Origin: Chloroflexota bacterium
Lineage (GTDB): Bacteria > Chloroflexota > Dehalococcoidia > UBA2979
NCBI GenBank assembly: GCA_002725365.1
Contig: PBOW01000095.1
Span: 1-10,889, forward strand
Reading direction: 5' to 3'
DNA: 10,889 nucleotides
This document shows, piece by piece, positions 1 through 7,253 of this stretch (position 1 is its first letter; each line of letters begins with the position of its first letter). A program made the position numbers and the translations under genes. The notes beneath the pieces were generated by a model, which was not told the origin of the DNA, ran no database searches, and was given only the letters and a program-made list of their open reading frames with translations.

Positions 1-603
1 CCTCGAACGCTCAAGATGGCCGGTGCGGTGGCGGACGGGGTATTCATCCGAGTGGGAACCCATTCCAGTAATATCTTGTCCTCGATTAAGGTGATTTGGG
101 AAGGGGCCGAGGAAGCAGGTCGAGACAAAAAAGACGTTAAATTAGGCATTATTTTTCATACCGTCCTTCACGACCATATCGAACAAGCGACCCTTATGGC
201 TAAATCGATGGCTGCTGGCTATTTTGAATATTCTCCAGTGCTGTTTGAGAATCTAGGGTATGAGTGGAATGGGCCTGACCCTGAGGAATTAAAAGCGAAT
301 GAAGATGTCTGGCCGGATTTTCATCACTCGTCAGATTTGGTGGCCAGCGGAAGTATCGTGAATTTCATTAGTACCGAGCAGGCTAGATCATTTGCGCTTG
401 TTGGTGGCAATGATGACATTTCTACTCAACTGCTCAACGTCCTTTACACCGCCGCGGAAAATGGCATCGAGTTCGAGCATGTGGTTCTGCACCCAATCCC
501 AAATCCCCCTACACCCGATGAGGGACCAGGGTCATACTTGGAGCGGGTACCTCGTGAAATACTGCCGGCTGTCCGAAACGCACTCAGTACGTCCCTAGGT
601 TAG
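1..603 (+). CDS. LLM-class flavin-dependent oxidoreductase, C-terminal part (5' end outside window)
   Basis: The reading frame is open from base 1 to the TAG at 601-603, giving 200 visible residues. The first in-frame ATG (16) is not a believable start: the residues around it (RTLKMAGAVADGVFI) match the internal strand-helix element 'R.l.lAg.vADGv.' that sits deep in the TIM barrel of luciferase-like monooxygenases and F420/FMN-dependent reductases. The rest fits the C-terminal third of that family: an alpha-helical segment (EGAEEAGRDKKDV), a variable insertion, and a closing region with FALVGGNDDISTQLL and a final HPIPNPPTP turn. Family members oxidise organic substrates or reduce pterins with FMN or F420; the substrate cannot be told from this fragment. 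It converges with the CoA-transferase gene, leaving only 11 bp between the two stop codons. A flavin reductase occurs at 7950-8462 but is not adjacent. Confidence 0.85.
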   Translation, partial: PRTLKMAGAVADGVFIRVGTHSSNILSSIKVIWEGAEEAGRDKKDVKLGIIFHTVLHDHIEQATLMAKSMAAGYFEYSPVLFENLGYEWNGPDPEELKANEDVWPDFHHSSDLVASGSIVNFISTEQARSFALVGGNDDISTQLLNVLYTAAENGIEFEHVVLHPIPNPPTPDEGPGSYLERVPREILPAVRNALSTSLG

Positions 604-614
604 AGTTTTAACGT

Positions 615-1826
615 CTAGATGACCCCATGTTGACGAAGCTCTTCGATTTGACTTCCATCATATCCCAGACGGGTTAGCACAGCCTCTGTATCATTGCTGT
701 ATTCTGGCGCAGGTCCCTGTACTCGTCCAGGAGTCTCGCTTAGAGCTATTGGGATTCCCACAGTTCTGTGATTTTCAAACTTTGAGTGCTCCAGATCAAC
801 CAGATAGCCGTTATCCCAGAATTGTGACTCGTTTGCGACGCCTTCATAGTCAAGGACTGGCGCACAGGGCACGTCAGAATCATTCAGGCGTTGTAGGAGT
901 GTCGCCTCCGGTAGTTTTTTAAATGCTTTTCCGAGTTCAGCATGAAGCCAGTCTCTATTTTCATGGCGGGCGAACGGAGATTCACTCCTTTCATCAATCA
1001 TCAGATCTTCTCGCTCGATCGCGAGGCAGAGTGCCGGCCACCATTTGGGTGTCAGTATCCCTATCGTGAGCCATTTGTCGTCAGATGTCTGATAGGCCGC
1101 AAAGACGGGGTTGTTAAATCGATCAGGCTGGACGTTAGTGTGCAGGTATGGCACAACCGATCCTGCCTGCAATGTCATCATCGCCCCTATTTGCGAGCCA
1201 TCTACCCGCTGACCTACACCGAACCGTTCCCGCGCCACAACCGCGAGCACTATTCCGTATGCAAAGATGATCCCGCCAACTTGATCAGCCAAACCCCACG
1301 GGCCTTGTACAGGCACAGAATCTATCCCACCTCCGAGTGACAACATTGCACCACTTAGTCCCTGCGCGACTATATCGAAACAGGTTCTCTCTGCATATGG
1401 ACCGACTGGACCGAATCCCGAGTTCTCGGCATATATGATCTGCGGATTCGTTGCCTTGAGAGCCTCGTATCCAACACCTAATCTATCCATTACGCCTGGC
1501 CGGAAATTCTCAGTGACAATATCTGCGTCAACAGCGAGCTGGTGTATTAGCCGGACCCCCTCGCTCGTTTTTAAGTCGACTGTCATGGATCGCTTTCCAC
1601 GATCATGTGCTTCGAAGTAGCCGCAGAAACCATCCGGACGAAGACCTAATGCTCTACCCGGATCACCATCACCGGGGCGTTCTATTTTCAACACATCGGC
1701 ACCCATATCGGATAGCATTACTGTCCCAGAGGGTCCGTTCTGGAACTGGGTGAAGTCCAGAACCTTTAGGCCTTTAAGTGGTCCCATAGGCTCACTGAGA
1801 TCATTTCTTTCCTGTAAATTTGCCAT
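615..1826 (-). CDS. CaiB/BaiF family (class III) CoA-transferase
   Basis: A 403-residue protein with the features of family III CoA-transferases, which move CoA between carboxylic acids through an aspartyl-CoA thioester and work as interlocked dimers. The N-terminus carries the family signature PLKGLKVLDFTQFQNGP (about 16-32), followed by LSDMGADVLKIERPGDGDP (38-56), DLKTSEG (84-90), the VTENFRPGVMDRLGVGYEAL block (about 104-123) and NSGFGPVGPYA (135-145). The likely catalytic aspartate is D181 in GLADQVGG. The C-terminal half has GVGQRVD and a final RLGYDGSQIEELR segment. The length is normal for the family. The ATG at 1826 is preceded by a GAGGGAG Shine-Dalgarno at suitable distance. It is divergent from the carboxyltransferase gene at 1931, with about 100 bp between them. 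The acyl substrate is unknown; proximity to an acyl-CoA carboxyltransferase suggests organic-acid activation, which is inference. Confidence 0.93.
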   Translation of the reverse strand: MANLQERNDLSEPMGPLKGLKVLDFTQFQNGPSGTVMLSDMGADVLKIERPGDGDPGRALGLRPDGFCGYFEAHDRGKRSMTVDLKTSEGVRLIHQLAVDADIVTENFRPGVMDRLGVGYEALKATNPQIIYAENSGFGPVGPYAERTCFDIVAQGLSGAMLSLGGGIDSVPVQGPWGLADQVGGIIFAYGIVLAVVARERFGVGQRVDGSQIGAMMTLQAGSVVPYLHTNVQPDRFNNPVFAAYQTSDDKWLTIGILTPKWWPALCLAIEREDLMIDERSESPFARHENRDWLHAELGKAFKKLPEATLLQRLNDSDVPCAPVLDYEGVANESQFWDNGYLVDLEHSKFENHRTVGIPIALSETPGRVQGPAPEYSNDTEAVLTRLGYDGSQIEELRQHGVI

Positions 1827-1930
1827 CGTTCTAGCTCCCTCTTAAGGCTGATAGTAGCGCCCCGAGAGCGCGGATTGTTGCTTTTGATCAAATTGGAGTA
1901 CTCTTCATTGAAAATACTAGGAGAATTCAA

Positions 1931-3532
1931 ATGCCGATTGACCCCAACAGAGATTCTTGGAAGCCAGGAGAACCATGGGAAAAAGCTCTGGACGAAATGG
2001 ACTACATTCGATCCCTCGCGAAGGAAATGGGTGGACCTGACCGGATTAAACGACAGCACGACGGTGATCGTTACACCATCAGAGAGCGTATCGAAAAATT
2101 CCTCGATCCAGAGAGTTTCTTCGAGGCTGGGCCGATGGTTGGTGCTGCTGAATATGACAGTGATGGCAATATGACAGAATTCCTGCCCGGAGCGTATGTA
2201 CTGGGAATGGGGAAAATAAACGGTCGCAACGTTGCAATTGGTGGTGACGATTTTACGATCTCTGGCGGCAGCCCACATAATGTTCACAAGGGAGCTTCCC
2301 AGTTTACTCAACGTTTAGCTCTGCAGTATGGAATCCCTTACGTTCAATTTATCGAAGGTGTTGGTCACTCTTCTAAATCAGATGAGGCAGCCGGGCATAT
2401 GGGATTGCCGGGAGGGAATATCTGGTACAGACAACTCGAACTCTTGAGTAAAGTGCCTGTTGCGGCCGGTATTATGGGTTCGGTAGCAGGAGCTCCAGCA
2501 GCTTTTGGCCTAATGTCCCATTTTACTGTCATGATTAAAGGTAAATCTCAGATATTTCCTTCTGGACCACCAGTAGTCCGTCGAGCTTTAGGTGAAAACC
2601 TCGATAAAGAACAGCTGGGAGGTGCGGCGGTTCACGTTCACACGAGTGGACAAATTGATAACGAGGCCGATACAGAAGAAGAGGCCTTCGAACAGATAAA
2701 ATCCTTCTTATCATACTTACCTGACACGACATCGGAGGTTGCTCCTCGAGTAGAAAATGATGACCCGGTAGATCGGCGACCCGAAGAACTCCTGACTATA
2801 ATGCCTCAGGAAAGACGCCACCCGTACGATCCCCGTAAATTGATCAAACTAGTGGTCGATAATGGAGAATTTTTTGAAATGCGCCGATATTACGGCGGCT
2901 CTCTAATTACGGGTTTTGCCAGGCTAGGAGGGTACAGCGTTGGAGTGGTTGGAAACGACCCACTGGTACTTGCTGGAGCTATGAACGGGGATGCCGCTGA
3001 CAAATATACCCATTTTGTTGATCTATGCGACACGTTCAACCTTCCTATGGTCATATTCTTGGATATGCCAGGCTTTATGCTTGGATCTGCTGCTGAGAAA
3101 CAAGCAACTATGCGGCGAGGTGTCCGTGCTCTCATTGCCTCACATGAAGCAAAGGTTCCTAAGGTTGAATTCAATGTCAGAAAGTCATATGGAGTTGCGG
3201 CAGATGCTCCAAATAGCTTAGGGGAACCGGACGGTCTGAATCTGCGATTCGGGTGGCCCGCAGGTGAGTGGGGTGGAATTCCAATAGAGGGTGGCGTAGC
3301 TGCGGCGTACAGGCGCGAGATTGAATCGGCACCTGATCCTGAAGCACACCGAACTATGATCGAAGAGAGACTTTTACGTTTGCGTAGTCCGATGCGGGCC
3401 GCACAGAAATTTGACGTTATCGATCTTATTGATCCTCGCGATACCCGAAAAATTGCCTGTCAGTTTGTGGAACTTGCTCAACCGCTCCTTCATAGAATTG
3501 CGGACCGACCAAAGAGAGCTGTTAGACCTTAA
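1931..3532 (+). CDS. Acyl-CoA carboxyltransferase beta-subunit family protein (PCCB/AccD-like)
   Basis: A 533-residue protein with the tandem crotonase-fold layout of biotin-dependent carboxyltransferase beta subunits: N-terminal half about 35-265, C-terminal half about 295-520. Recognisable blocks are RERIEKFLDPESFFE (51-65), DDFTISGGSPHNVHKG (106-121), IMGSVAGAPAAFGLMSHFTVMI (181-202), the GENLDKEQLGGAAVH element (221-235), GFARLGGYSVGVVGNDP (328-344) and FLDMPGFMLGSAAEK (376-390). In the family these subunits carry carboxylate from biotin to an acyl-CoA such as propionyl-CoA. Two active-site motifs deviate: the usual GGAR is GVGHS (143-147), and the usual RKAYGGAYDVM reads RKSYGVAADAP (417-427). 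No biotin carboxylase or biotin carrier gene lies in the window. The ATG follows a clear AGGAGA site. Family membership is secure; classical carboxylase activity is not, and a related transferase or decarboxylase role is possible. Confidence 0.9.
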   Translation: MPIDPNRDSWKPGEPWEKALDEMDYIRSLAKEMGGPDRIKRQHDGDRYTIRERIEKFLDPESFFEAGPMVGAAEYDSDGNMTEFLPGAYVLGMGKINGRNVAIGGDDFTISGGSPHNVHKGASQFTQRLALQYGIPYVQFIEGVGHSSKSDEAAGHMGLPGGNIWYRQLELLSKVPVAAGIMGSVAGAPAAFGLMSHFTVMIKGKSQIFPSGPPVVRRALGENLDKEQLGGAAVHVHTSGQIDNEADTEEEAFEQIKSFLSYLPDTTSEVAPRVENDDPVDRRPEELLTIMPQERRHPYDPRKLIKLVVDNGEFFEMRRYYGGSLITGFARLGGYSVGVVGNDPLVLAGAMNGDAADKYTHFVDLCDTFNLPMVIFLDMPGFMLGSAAEKQATMRRGVRALIASHEAKVPKVEFNVRKSYGVAADAPNSLGEPDGLNLRFGWPAGEWGGIPIEGGVAAAYRREIESAPDPEAHRTMIEERLLRLRSPMRAAQKFDVIDLIDPRDTRKIACQFVELAQPLLHRIADRPKRAVRP

Positions 3533-3574
3533 GAGATGGATCGAATTGTGATGTGCTCCGAGCGCTAAAACGGT

Positions 3575-3580
3575 TAGAAT
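3575..3580 (+). promoter_or_regulatory. Possible -10 element (TAGAAT) for a leaderless ligase transcript
   Basis: TAGAAT lies 7 nt before the GTG start codon at 3588, and no Shine-Dalgarno sequence precedes that codon. An in-frame TGA at 3582-3584 rules out a start further upstream. This spacing would put the transcription start at or next to the GTG, i.e. a leaderless mRNA. No good -35 hexamer is visible at 16-18 bp, so this is a weak inference. Confidence 0.3.
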
Positions 3581-3587
3581 TTGACTC

Positions 3588-4820
3588 GTGTTAGAGCCGC
3601 GACCATATAGGAACCTACATCTTTATAACACCTTGTCGGGTGAGGTGGAGGAGTTTAGTCCTCTTTCTGAGCAAGAGGTGAAGCTCTATGTCTGTGGGAT
3701 CACCCCCTATGAGGTTGGTCACCTGGGTCATGCGTTGACTGCGGTTGCTTTTGATGTCCTGCGGCGATGGTTGGATTTTAACGGTTACACGGTCCGGCAC
3801 ATTCAAAACATTACTGACGTTGATGATGATATGGTTCGCGTCTCCGAAGAAAGAGATCTGTCAATCGAAGAGTTGACCGATATAAATCATCAAATCTATC
3901 TGGATGAGATGTCTTACCTTAATATTTTGCCGCCTGATTCTTATCCACGAGTTTCCGAAACGATTGACGAAATTATCCTTGGAGTCAATAAGCTTGTTGA
4001 TACCGGATTTGCATACGAGAATTCTGGCTATGTTTTCTTTGATTCTACCCAGGATCAGTCTCTTGGAGCTCTAGTAGGTTTGGATAATTCTGAGCTGGCT
4101 AGTTATGAATCTGACTCTATGCCTGCGGAGCCAGCTGAACTCAAAAGATCACCCCTTGATTTTTTGATTTGGCAGCCGTCATCGTTTCCCGGGGCGAAGT
4201 TTGAGTCTCCGTGGGGAGTCGGTCGACCGGGCTGGCATATCGAATGCTCAATAATGGCGCAAACACATTTAGGTGACCAGCTAGACATACATGGTGGTGG
4301 TAAAGATCTTCGTTATCCGCACCATGCTTCAGAGATTGCCCAAAGTGAATCGATCACGAGCCGATCGCCTTACGTGAGTTACTGGATGCACAATGGGACT
4401 ATGCGACTCGACGGAGTAAAGATGTCCAAGTCGCTGGGAAATCTTGTTCGTGTGAGTGAGCTTGTCGACCAAGGATATTCTGGGAACGACATCCGTTTGG
4501 ACCTGGCCAGGGTGCAGTATCGTGAAGATCGTGACTATGACAGTGACCGTCTTGCCGAGAATAGGGGACTTGCAGGAAGGCTTCAGCTAGCTGCAGCAAG
4601 TAATAACAATACGGCGGCTGACATCCAAACTCTGCAAACCTATCGAACGCGATTCCAAAACGCGATGGATAATGACTTGGATACTCCAGAGGCGAGTGAT
4701 GTCTTGGTCGAGTTGGCTGAAGCCATTATTGGTAACGATGTTGCGTCGGAGCATGGTAGTGGTGCGCTCATCGAAATGGCTTCCGTGCTTGGCCTGCACT
4801 TGAGGTCTTCAGGTGAGTGA
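3588..4820 (+). CDS. MshC/CysS-family cysteine ligase (class I aminoacyl-tRNA synthetase fold, no anticodon-binding domain)
   Basis: A 410-residue class I synthetase-fold protein that activates cysteine as cysteinyl-adenylate. The HIGH-type motif is HLGH (45-48) inside CGITPYEVGHLGHA, and the KMSKS loop is at 278-282. Likely zinc/cysteine-binding residues are C36, C220 (GRPGWHIECS), H245 and E249 (YPHHASEIAQSES). Length and architecture resemble MshC (cysteine:glucosaminyl-inositol ligase of mycothiol synthesis, about 410 residues) rather than cysteinyl-tRNA synthetase (about 460): the protein ends just after the helical domain holding LDTPEA, with no C-terminal anticodon-binding extension. 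CGITPY and HLGH are MshC-like (CysS normally has CGPTVYD and HIGN), but E249 and the AQSES stretch are CysS-like. Start is GTG; an in-frame TGA at 3582 leaves little choice. The NTF2-like gene overlaps its end by 8 bp. Either cysteine ligation to a sugar thiol precursor or a minimal CysS remains possible. Confidence 0.85.
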   Translation: MLEPRPYRNLHLYNTLSGEVEEFSPLSEQEVKLYVCGITPYEVGHLGHALTAVAFDVLRRWLDFNGYTVRHIQNITDVDDDMVRVSEERDLSIEELTDINHQIYLDEMSYLNILPPDSYPRVSETIDEIILGVNKLVDTGFAYENSGYVFFDSTQDQSLGALVGLDNSELASYESDSMPAEPAELKRSPLDFLIWQPSSFPGAKFESPWGVGRPGWHIECSIMAQTHLGDQLDIHGGGKDLRYPHHASEIAQSESITSRSPYVSYWMHNGTMRLDGVKMSKSLGNLVRVSELVDQGYSGNDIRLDLARVQYREDRDYDSDRLAENRGLAGRLQLAAASNNNTAADIQTLQTYRTRFQNAMDNDLDTPEASDVLVELAEAIIGNDVASEHGSGALIEMASVLGLHLRSSGE

Positions 4821-5250
4821 GATAAGCGGTCAGTCTAGAGGTAAAATCGAGACCCTCATTACTCGATATTTTCTTGCATGCGGATATGGTACCGCCGCCG
4901 ATATAGCGTCCCATTTTGAAAAAGATGCTGTGATCTATGATACGAACCATCCGCCTATTCGTGGTGCCGGGAGCATTGGTGAATTTTGGTTGAATGTGCG
5001 GGAGCGATATGGCGAAGCCACGTGGCATGTTGATTCGATCATAGAATCTGAAGATTCGGCCGCCATCGAATGGACCATGAAAGGTAACCTCGACAATAAT
5101 CAACTTGTATATAGAGGTTCGGAGCATTACCGCGTCAAGAACGGACTAATTGTAGAGATTCGGCAGTATTGGAACTGGAAGAGAAATGAGTTAACCTCGG
5201 GTTTAGTGGATTATCTTTACGACAATATGTACGACATGTACAAAGATTAA
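4813..5250 (+). CDS. NTF2-like / SnoaL-like domain protein
   Basis: A 145-residue protein with the pattern of the NTF2-like alpha+beta cone fold: N-terminal helices (IETLITRYFLACGYG, about 12-26), an F-EKDAVIYDTNHPPIRG strand-turn (about 35-51), a GEFWLNVRERYG helix (about 56-67), and alternating beta strands containing AAIEWTMKG, YRGSEHYRVKNGLIVEIRQYWNW (about 98-120). Members act as small cyclases, isomerases, dehydratases or scaffolds; nothing here fixes a reaction. The GTG start overlaps the last 8 bp of the upstream ligase gene, which suggests translational coupling, with a GAGG about 8 nt upstream. The FAH-family gene starts 16 bp downstream. An acidic/tyrosine-rich C-terminal tail (YLYDNMYDMYKD) follows the fold. 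Function unknown; family assignment is by pattern only. Confidence 0.8.
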   Translation: MSEISGQSRGKIETLITRYFLACGYGTAADIASHFEKDAVIYDTNHPPIRGAGSIGEFWLNVRERYGEATWHVDSIIESEDSAAIEWTMKGNLDNNQLVYRGSEHYRVKNGLIVEIRQYWNWKRNELTSGLVDYLYDNMYDMYKD

Positions 5251-5266
5251 GGGGATTGGATACGTT

Positions 5267-6028
5267 ATGAAGATTGCCAGAGTTCAAACCAACGATCGGG
5301 AATTAACTGCCCGTGTTGACGGAGACAAATTAGTAGTACTTGAGGGAACACCAATCACCCCTGGCCCTGAGACAGGCGAAATTTTGGATATCGCGGCAGT
5401 CAAGTTCCTGGTGCCTTCATCACCTTCCAAAATTGTGGCAATCGGCATCAACTACATGGATCATGCTGGTGACCGTACTGCTCCGACAGAACCTCAACCA
5501 TTCCTTAAGACACCATCTTCACTTATAGGTCATCAGGACGAGATAGTGCTCCCAGCGGACTCGACCAATGTACATATGGAGGCGGAATTGGTCGCAGTGA
5601 TGGGGAAGGCATGTTCAAAAGTTGCTCCTGAATCGGTACTAGACTACGTGGCGGGTTACACAGCTGGGAATGATGTTTCCGGACGAGATTGGCAGCAGGC
5701 AGACCTTCAGTGGTGGAGAGCGAAATCGAGTGACACGTTTACCGCAGTTGGCCCATGGATGGAGACAGAGATTGATCCTTGGAATACCAGTATTGAAGGT
5801 CGGATAAGTGGGAAAACTCAGCAGGAATCAAATACTTCACTCCTGATTAATTCGGTGGCTGCTTGTATCTCACGTATTTCAAACTACATGTCTTTAGAAC
5901 CAGGTGACTTAGTTTTCACGGGGACCCCAGGTACAACAGGCGAAATTTCCTCAGGTGATGTGTGTGAGGTAGATGTCGGTGATGGAGATGTCAGGGTGCT
6001 TCTAAGTAATCCGGTGGTCCGCGCCTAG
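5267..6028 (+). CDS. Fumarylacetoacetate hydrolase (FAH) family protein
   Basis: A 253-residue protein with the FAH/HHDD-isomerase fold signature. Visible blocks are IVAIGINYMDHAGD (56-69), PFLKTPSSLIGHQDEIVLP (78-96), the metal-binding HMEAELVAVMGK (103-114; likely ligands E105 and E107), GYTAGNDVSGRDWQ (130-143; D136 probably the third metal ligand), RAKSSDTFTAVGPW (151-164) and the closing GDLVFTGTPGTTG (213-225). In this family a divalent metal ion helps cleave C-C bonds of beta-diketo acids, or catalyses isomerisation or decarboxylation of 2-oxo-dienoates in aromatic catabolism. Length is standard for the bacterial single-domain form. The ATG is preceded by AAGGGG at good spacing. It closes the plus-strand run and converges with the cysteine-rich gene, leaving 5 bp between stops. 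The substrate cannot be deduced. Confidence 0.93.
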   Translation: MKIARVQTNDRELTARVDGDKLVVLEGTPITPGPETGEILDIAAVKFLVPSSPSKIVAIGINYMDHAGDRTAPTEPQPFLKTPSSLIGHQDEIVLPADSTNVHMEAELVAVMGKACSKVAPESVLDYVAGYTAGNDVSGRDWQQADLQWWRAKSSDTFTAVGPWMETEIDPWNTSIEGRISGKTQQESNTSLLINSVAACISRISNYMSLEPGDLVFTGTPGTTGEISSGDVCEVDVGDGDVRVLLSNPVVRA

Positions 6029-6033
6029 TAGGG

Positions 6034-6450
6034 TCATCCGGTTCGCCATATTTTTTGGCGTTCTATGCAATGCTTGCAAATGATCTTGTCCACTATTTTG
6101 GTATCTCGGACTCGTACTACTTGGGCTCGTGCGTGCTTGAGACACCTACTACAGAAGTCAAGATAGCACTGTTCACACCGATGAAGTCCCTCAGATTCGC
6201 ATTCTTCTGAGCCGCACAGCCCTGACTTATTTTTCAGTGTTTGCCTCCTGATCCAGTCTTTATGAGTATTCAGATCATCGTATTTGGATAGACACCTAGG
6301 TCTGCGACATACTTCTTGATAATCGGTACCGAGGACTCCACAGGCAGAACAAAAGTATTCGCCGCAATATACACACTGTCCTGCGGCTAAAGCGTTGCAA
6401 CGTCTTTTCGCAAAAAAGAAACCTTTTTTTGTGGTGCAGAGCTGGTTCAT
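6034..6450 (-). CDS. Small cysteine-rich, putative zinc-binding protein
   Basis: I do not recognise a named family. From the ATG at 6450 the product is 138 residues; a TTG at 6474 would add 8 residues. ATG is preferred because a GAGAA lies just upstream. Cysteines occur in two repeated modules of form C-x2-C-x4-C-x2-C: CVYCGEYFCSAC near residue 26, and CEQCYLDFCSRC near residue 92. Additional pairs are CRRPRC, CGSEEC and a final CKHC, with histidines nearby. The arrangement is typical of cross-braced zinc ribbons or B-box-like treble clefts that mediate protein or nucleic-acid contacts. The N-terminus is basic (TTKKGFFFAKRRC). There is no signal peptide or membrane segment. It follows the DCC-family gene on the same strand by about 40 bp and is probably co-transcribed with it. 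Zinc binding is inference. Confidence 0.7.
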   Translation of the reverse strand: MNQLCTTKKGFFFAKRRCNALAAGQCVYCGEYFCSACGVLGTDYQEVCRRPRCLSKYDDLNTHKDWIRRQTLKNKSGLCGSEECESEGLHRCEQCYLDFCSRCLKHARAQVVRVRDTKIVDKIICKHCIERQKIWRTG

Positions 6451-6490
6451 ATGTTCTCGTCTTAAGTGCCACAATAACTATAGATGTTTT

Positions 6491-7054
6491 TCATGTCCGA
6501 CATTTTATTATTTTTGAAAATAGACTGCGTTGATTTGCTATCACTTTATATAGCACATCGAGTGGAAACTTCAGCAGCTTCATTAATATAAATATATATC
6601 CTTGATTAGAGATGAAGAGAGGTGAGTGAGTTAGCAGGATCATGAGGGCTTCGCTACGGATATATGAATTACCTCCGTGGTACCAAACTAGCCACGAGTT
6701 GGTCTCATTTATGTATTGATTAATCGACTGCGAAGAGTCCCCTCTTTGGTACTCAATTCGCTTCAGTAGAAAGGCTCGATGAATTACCGACAATACACAC
6801 TTACAAAATGCGCAATCCCCATCAAAATAGACCGTTAATTGTCTCTGGTATGTTGACAGGATCGGCTGCCTGCGAAGTCGAAAGAATGTGATGAGAGATG
6901 CCAAGCCCATAATGAAGATGGGAAGAAGTTGTTGACCGGTTGTATGGGTAAAGATGGTTGCAGCTGCTAAAGAAAACATATCAATTACAACAGTACCAAC
7001 TAGTGTATTTGTAGAGCTTTGTCGCGATGATTTGTCCACGGTGCTCAAGATCAT
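6491..7054 (-). CDS. DCC-family (DUF393) thiol-disulfide oxidoreductase-like membrane protein
   Basis: A 187-residue protein with two predicted N-terminal membrane segments (about 17-36 and 43-59) followed by a basic stop-transfer (RLRRQ) and a DCC/DUF393 domain. The domain starts with LTVYFDGDCAFC (73-84), in which C81 and C84 form the CxxC-like motif of the family. WLVWYHGGNSYIRSEALMILL (121-141) and PLDVLYKVIANQRSLF (164-179) match the later family signatures. Members are thought to be thioredoxin-like redox proteins, but the biochemistry is poorly known. The frame is open up to 7126, but that part would run through tRNA-His and reads as translated tRNA, so the ATG at 7054 is chosen; no strong Shine-Dalgarno is seen. 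Thirty bp separate it from the tRNA 3' end, so it may share the tRNA promoter. The cysteine-rich gene follows. Confidence 0.8.
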   Translation of the reverse strand: MILSTVDKSSRQSSTNTLVGTVVIDMFSLAAATIFTHTTGQQLLPIFIMGLASLITFFRLRRQPILSTYQRQLTVYFDGDCAFCKCVLSVIHRAFLLKRIEYQRGDSSQSINQYINETNSWLVWYHGGNSYIRSEALMILLTHSPLFISNQGYIFILMKLLKFPLDVLYKVIANQRSLFSKIIKCRT

Positions 7055-7083
7055 GTCCGTAAGATACCCGAGTGATTTGAGAG

Positions 7084-7160
7084 TGGGGTGGGTGAAGGGA
7101 TTCGAACCCTCAATCGCCGGGACCACAACCTGGAGCCTTAACCATTAGGCCACACCCACC
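7084..7160 (-). tRNA. tRNA-His (anticodon GTG)
   Basis: A complete 77-nt cloverleaf is read on the minus strand. It has the histidine-specific extra G-1 opposite C73, a perfect 7-bp acceptor stem (GTGGGTG/CACCCAC), a D arm GCCT-AATGGTTA-AGGC, the anticodon loop TTGTGGT with GTG at 34-36, a 5-nt variable loop, a T arm with TTCGAAT, and an encoded 3' CCA (7084-7086). The anticodon stem CCAGG/CCCGG has one A-C mismatch (29-41) where most tRNA-His genes have A-U. Confidence 0.97.
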
Positions 7161-7175
7161 ACGATCTCGACTTTT

Positions 7176-7181
7176 ATACTA
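7176..7181 (-). promoter_or_regulatory. Possible -10 element (TAGTAT) of the tRNA-His promoter
   Basis: Reading the minus strand, TAGTAT lies about 16 nt upstream of the mature tRNA 5' end, inside an A/T-rich stretch, with a weak TTAGAT about 18 bp further upstream as a possible -35. The position suits a short tRNA leader, and the same transcript could continue into the DCC gene. It is a pattern match only. Confidence 0.3.
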
Positions 7182-7253
7182 GCAGGGAACTGCTTTTGGA
7201 TCTAAATTTCTCGGTTTAGGTTTTGGAGAGACTTGATGTTCTGGAGGTTCATC

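Noticed and set aside
1766..2311. 181-residue minus-strand ORF across the CoA-transferase/carboxyltransferase boundary
   Set aside because: It overlaps two strongly supported genes, has no recognisable domain, and is a shadow frame.
6051..6067. CGCCA...TGGCG hairpin near the convergent stops of the FAH and cysteine-rich genes
   Set aside because: A 5-bp stem with a T-rich loop instead of a T-tract after the stem; it lies inside the cysteine-rich coding region.
7055..7126. Longer N-terminus of the DCC-family gene
   Set aside because: It would run through the 3' half of tRNA-His, and the peptide is translated tRNA sequence; the ATG at 7054 lies outside the tRNA.
7181..7197. AGCAG-GGAA-CTGCT followed by T's as a plus-strand terminator
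   Set aside because: The stem is only 5 bp and no plus-strand gene ends upstream; it lies in the leader of the minus-strand tRNA.
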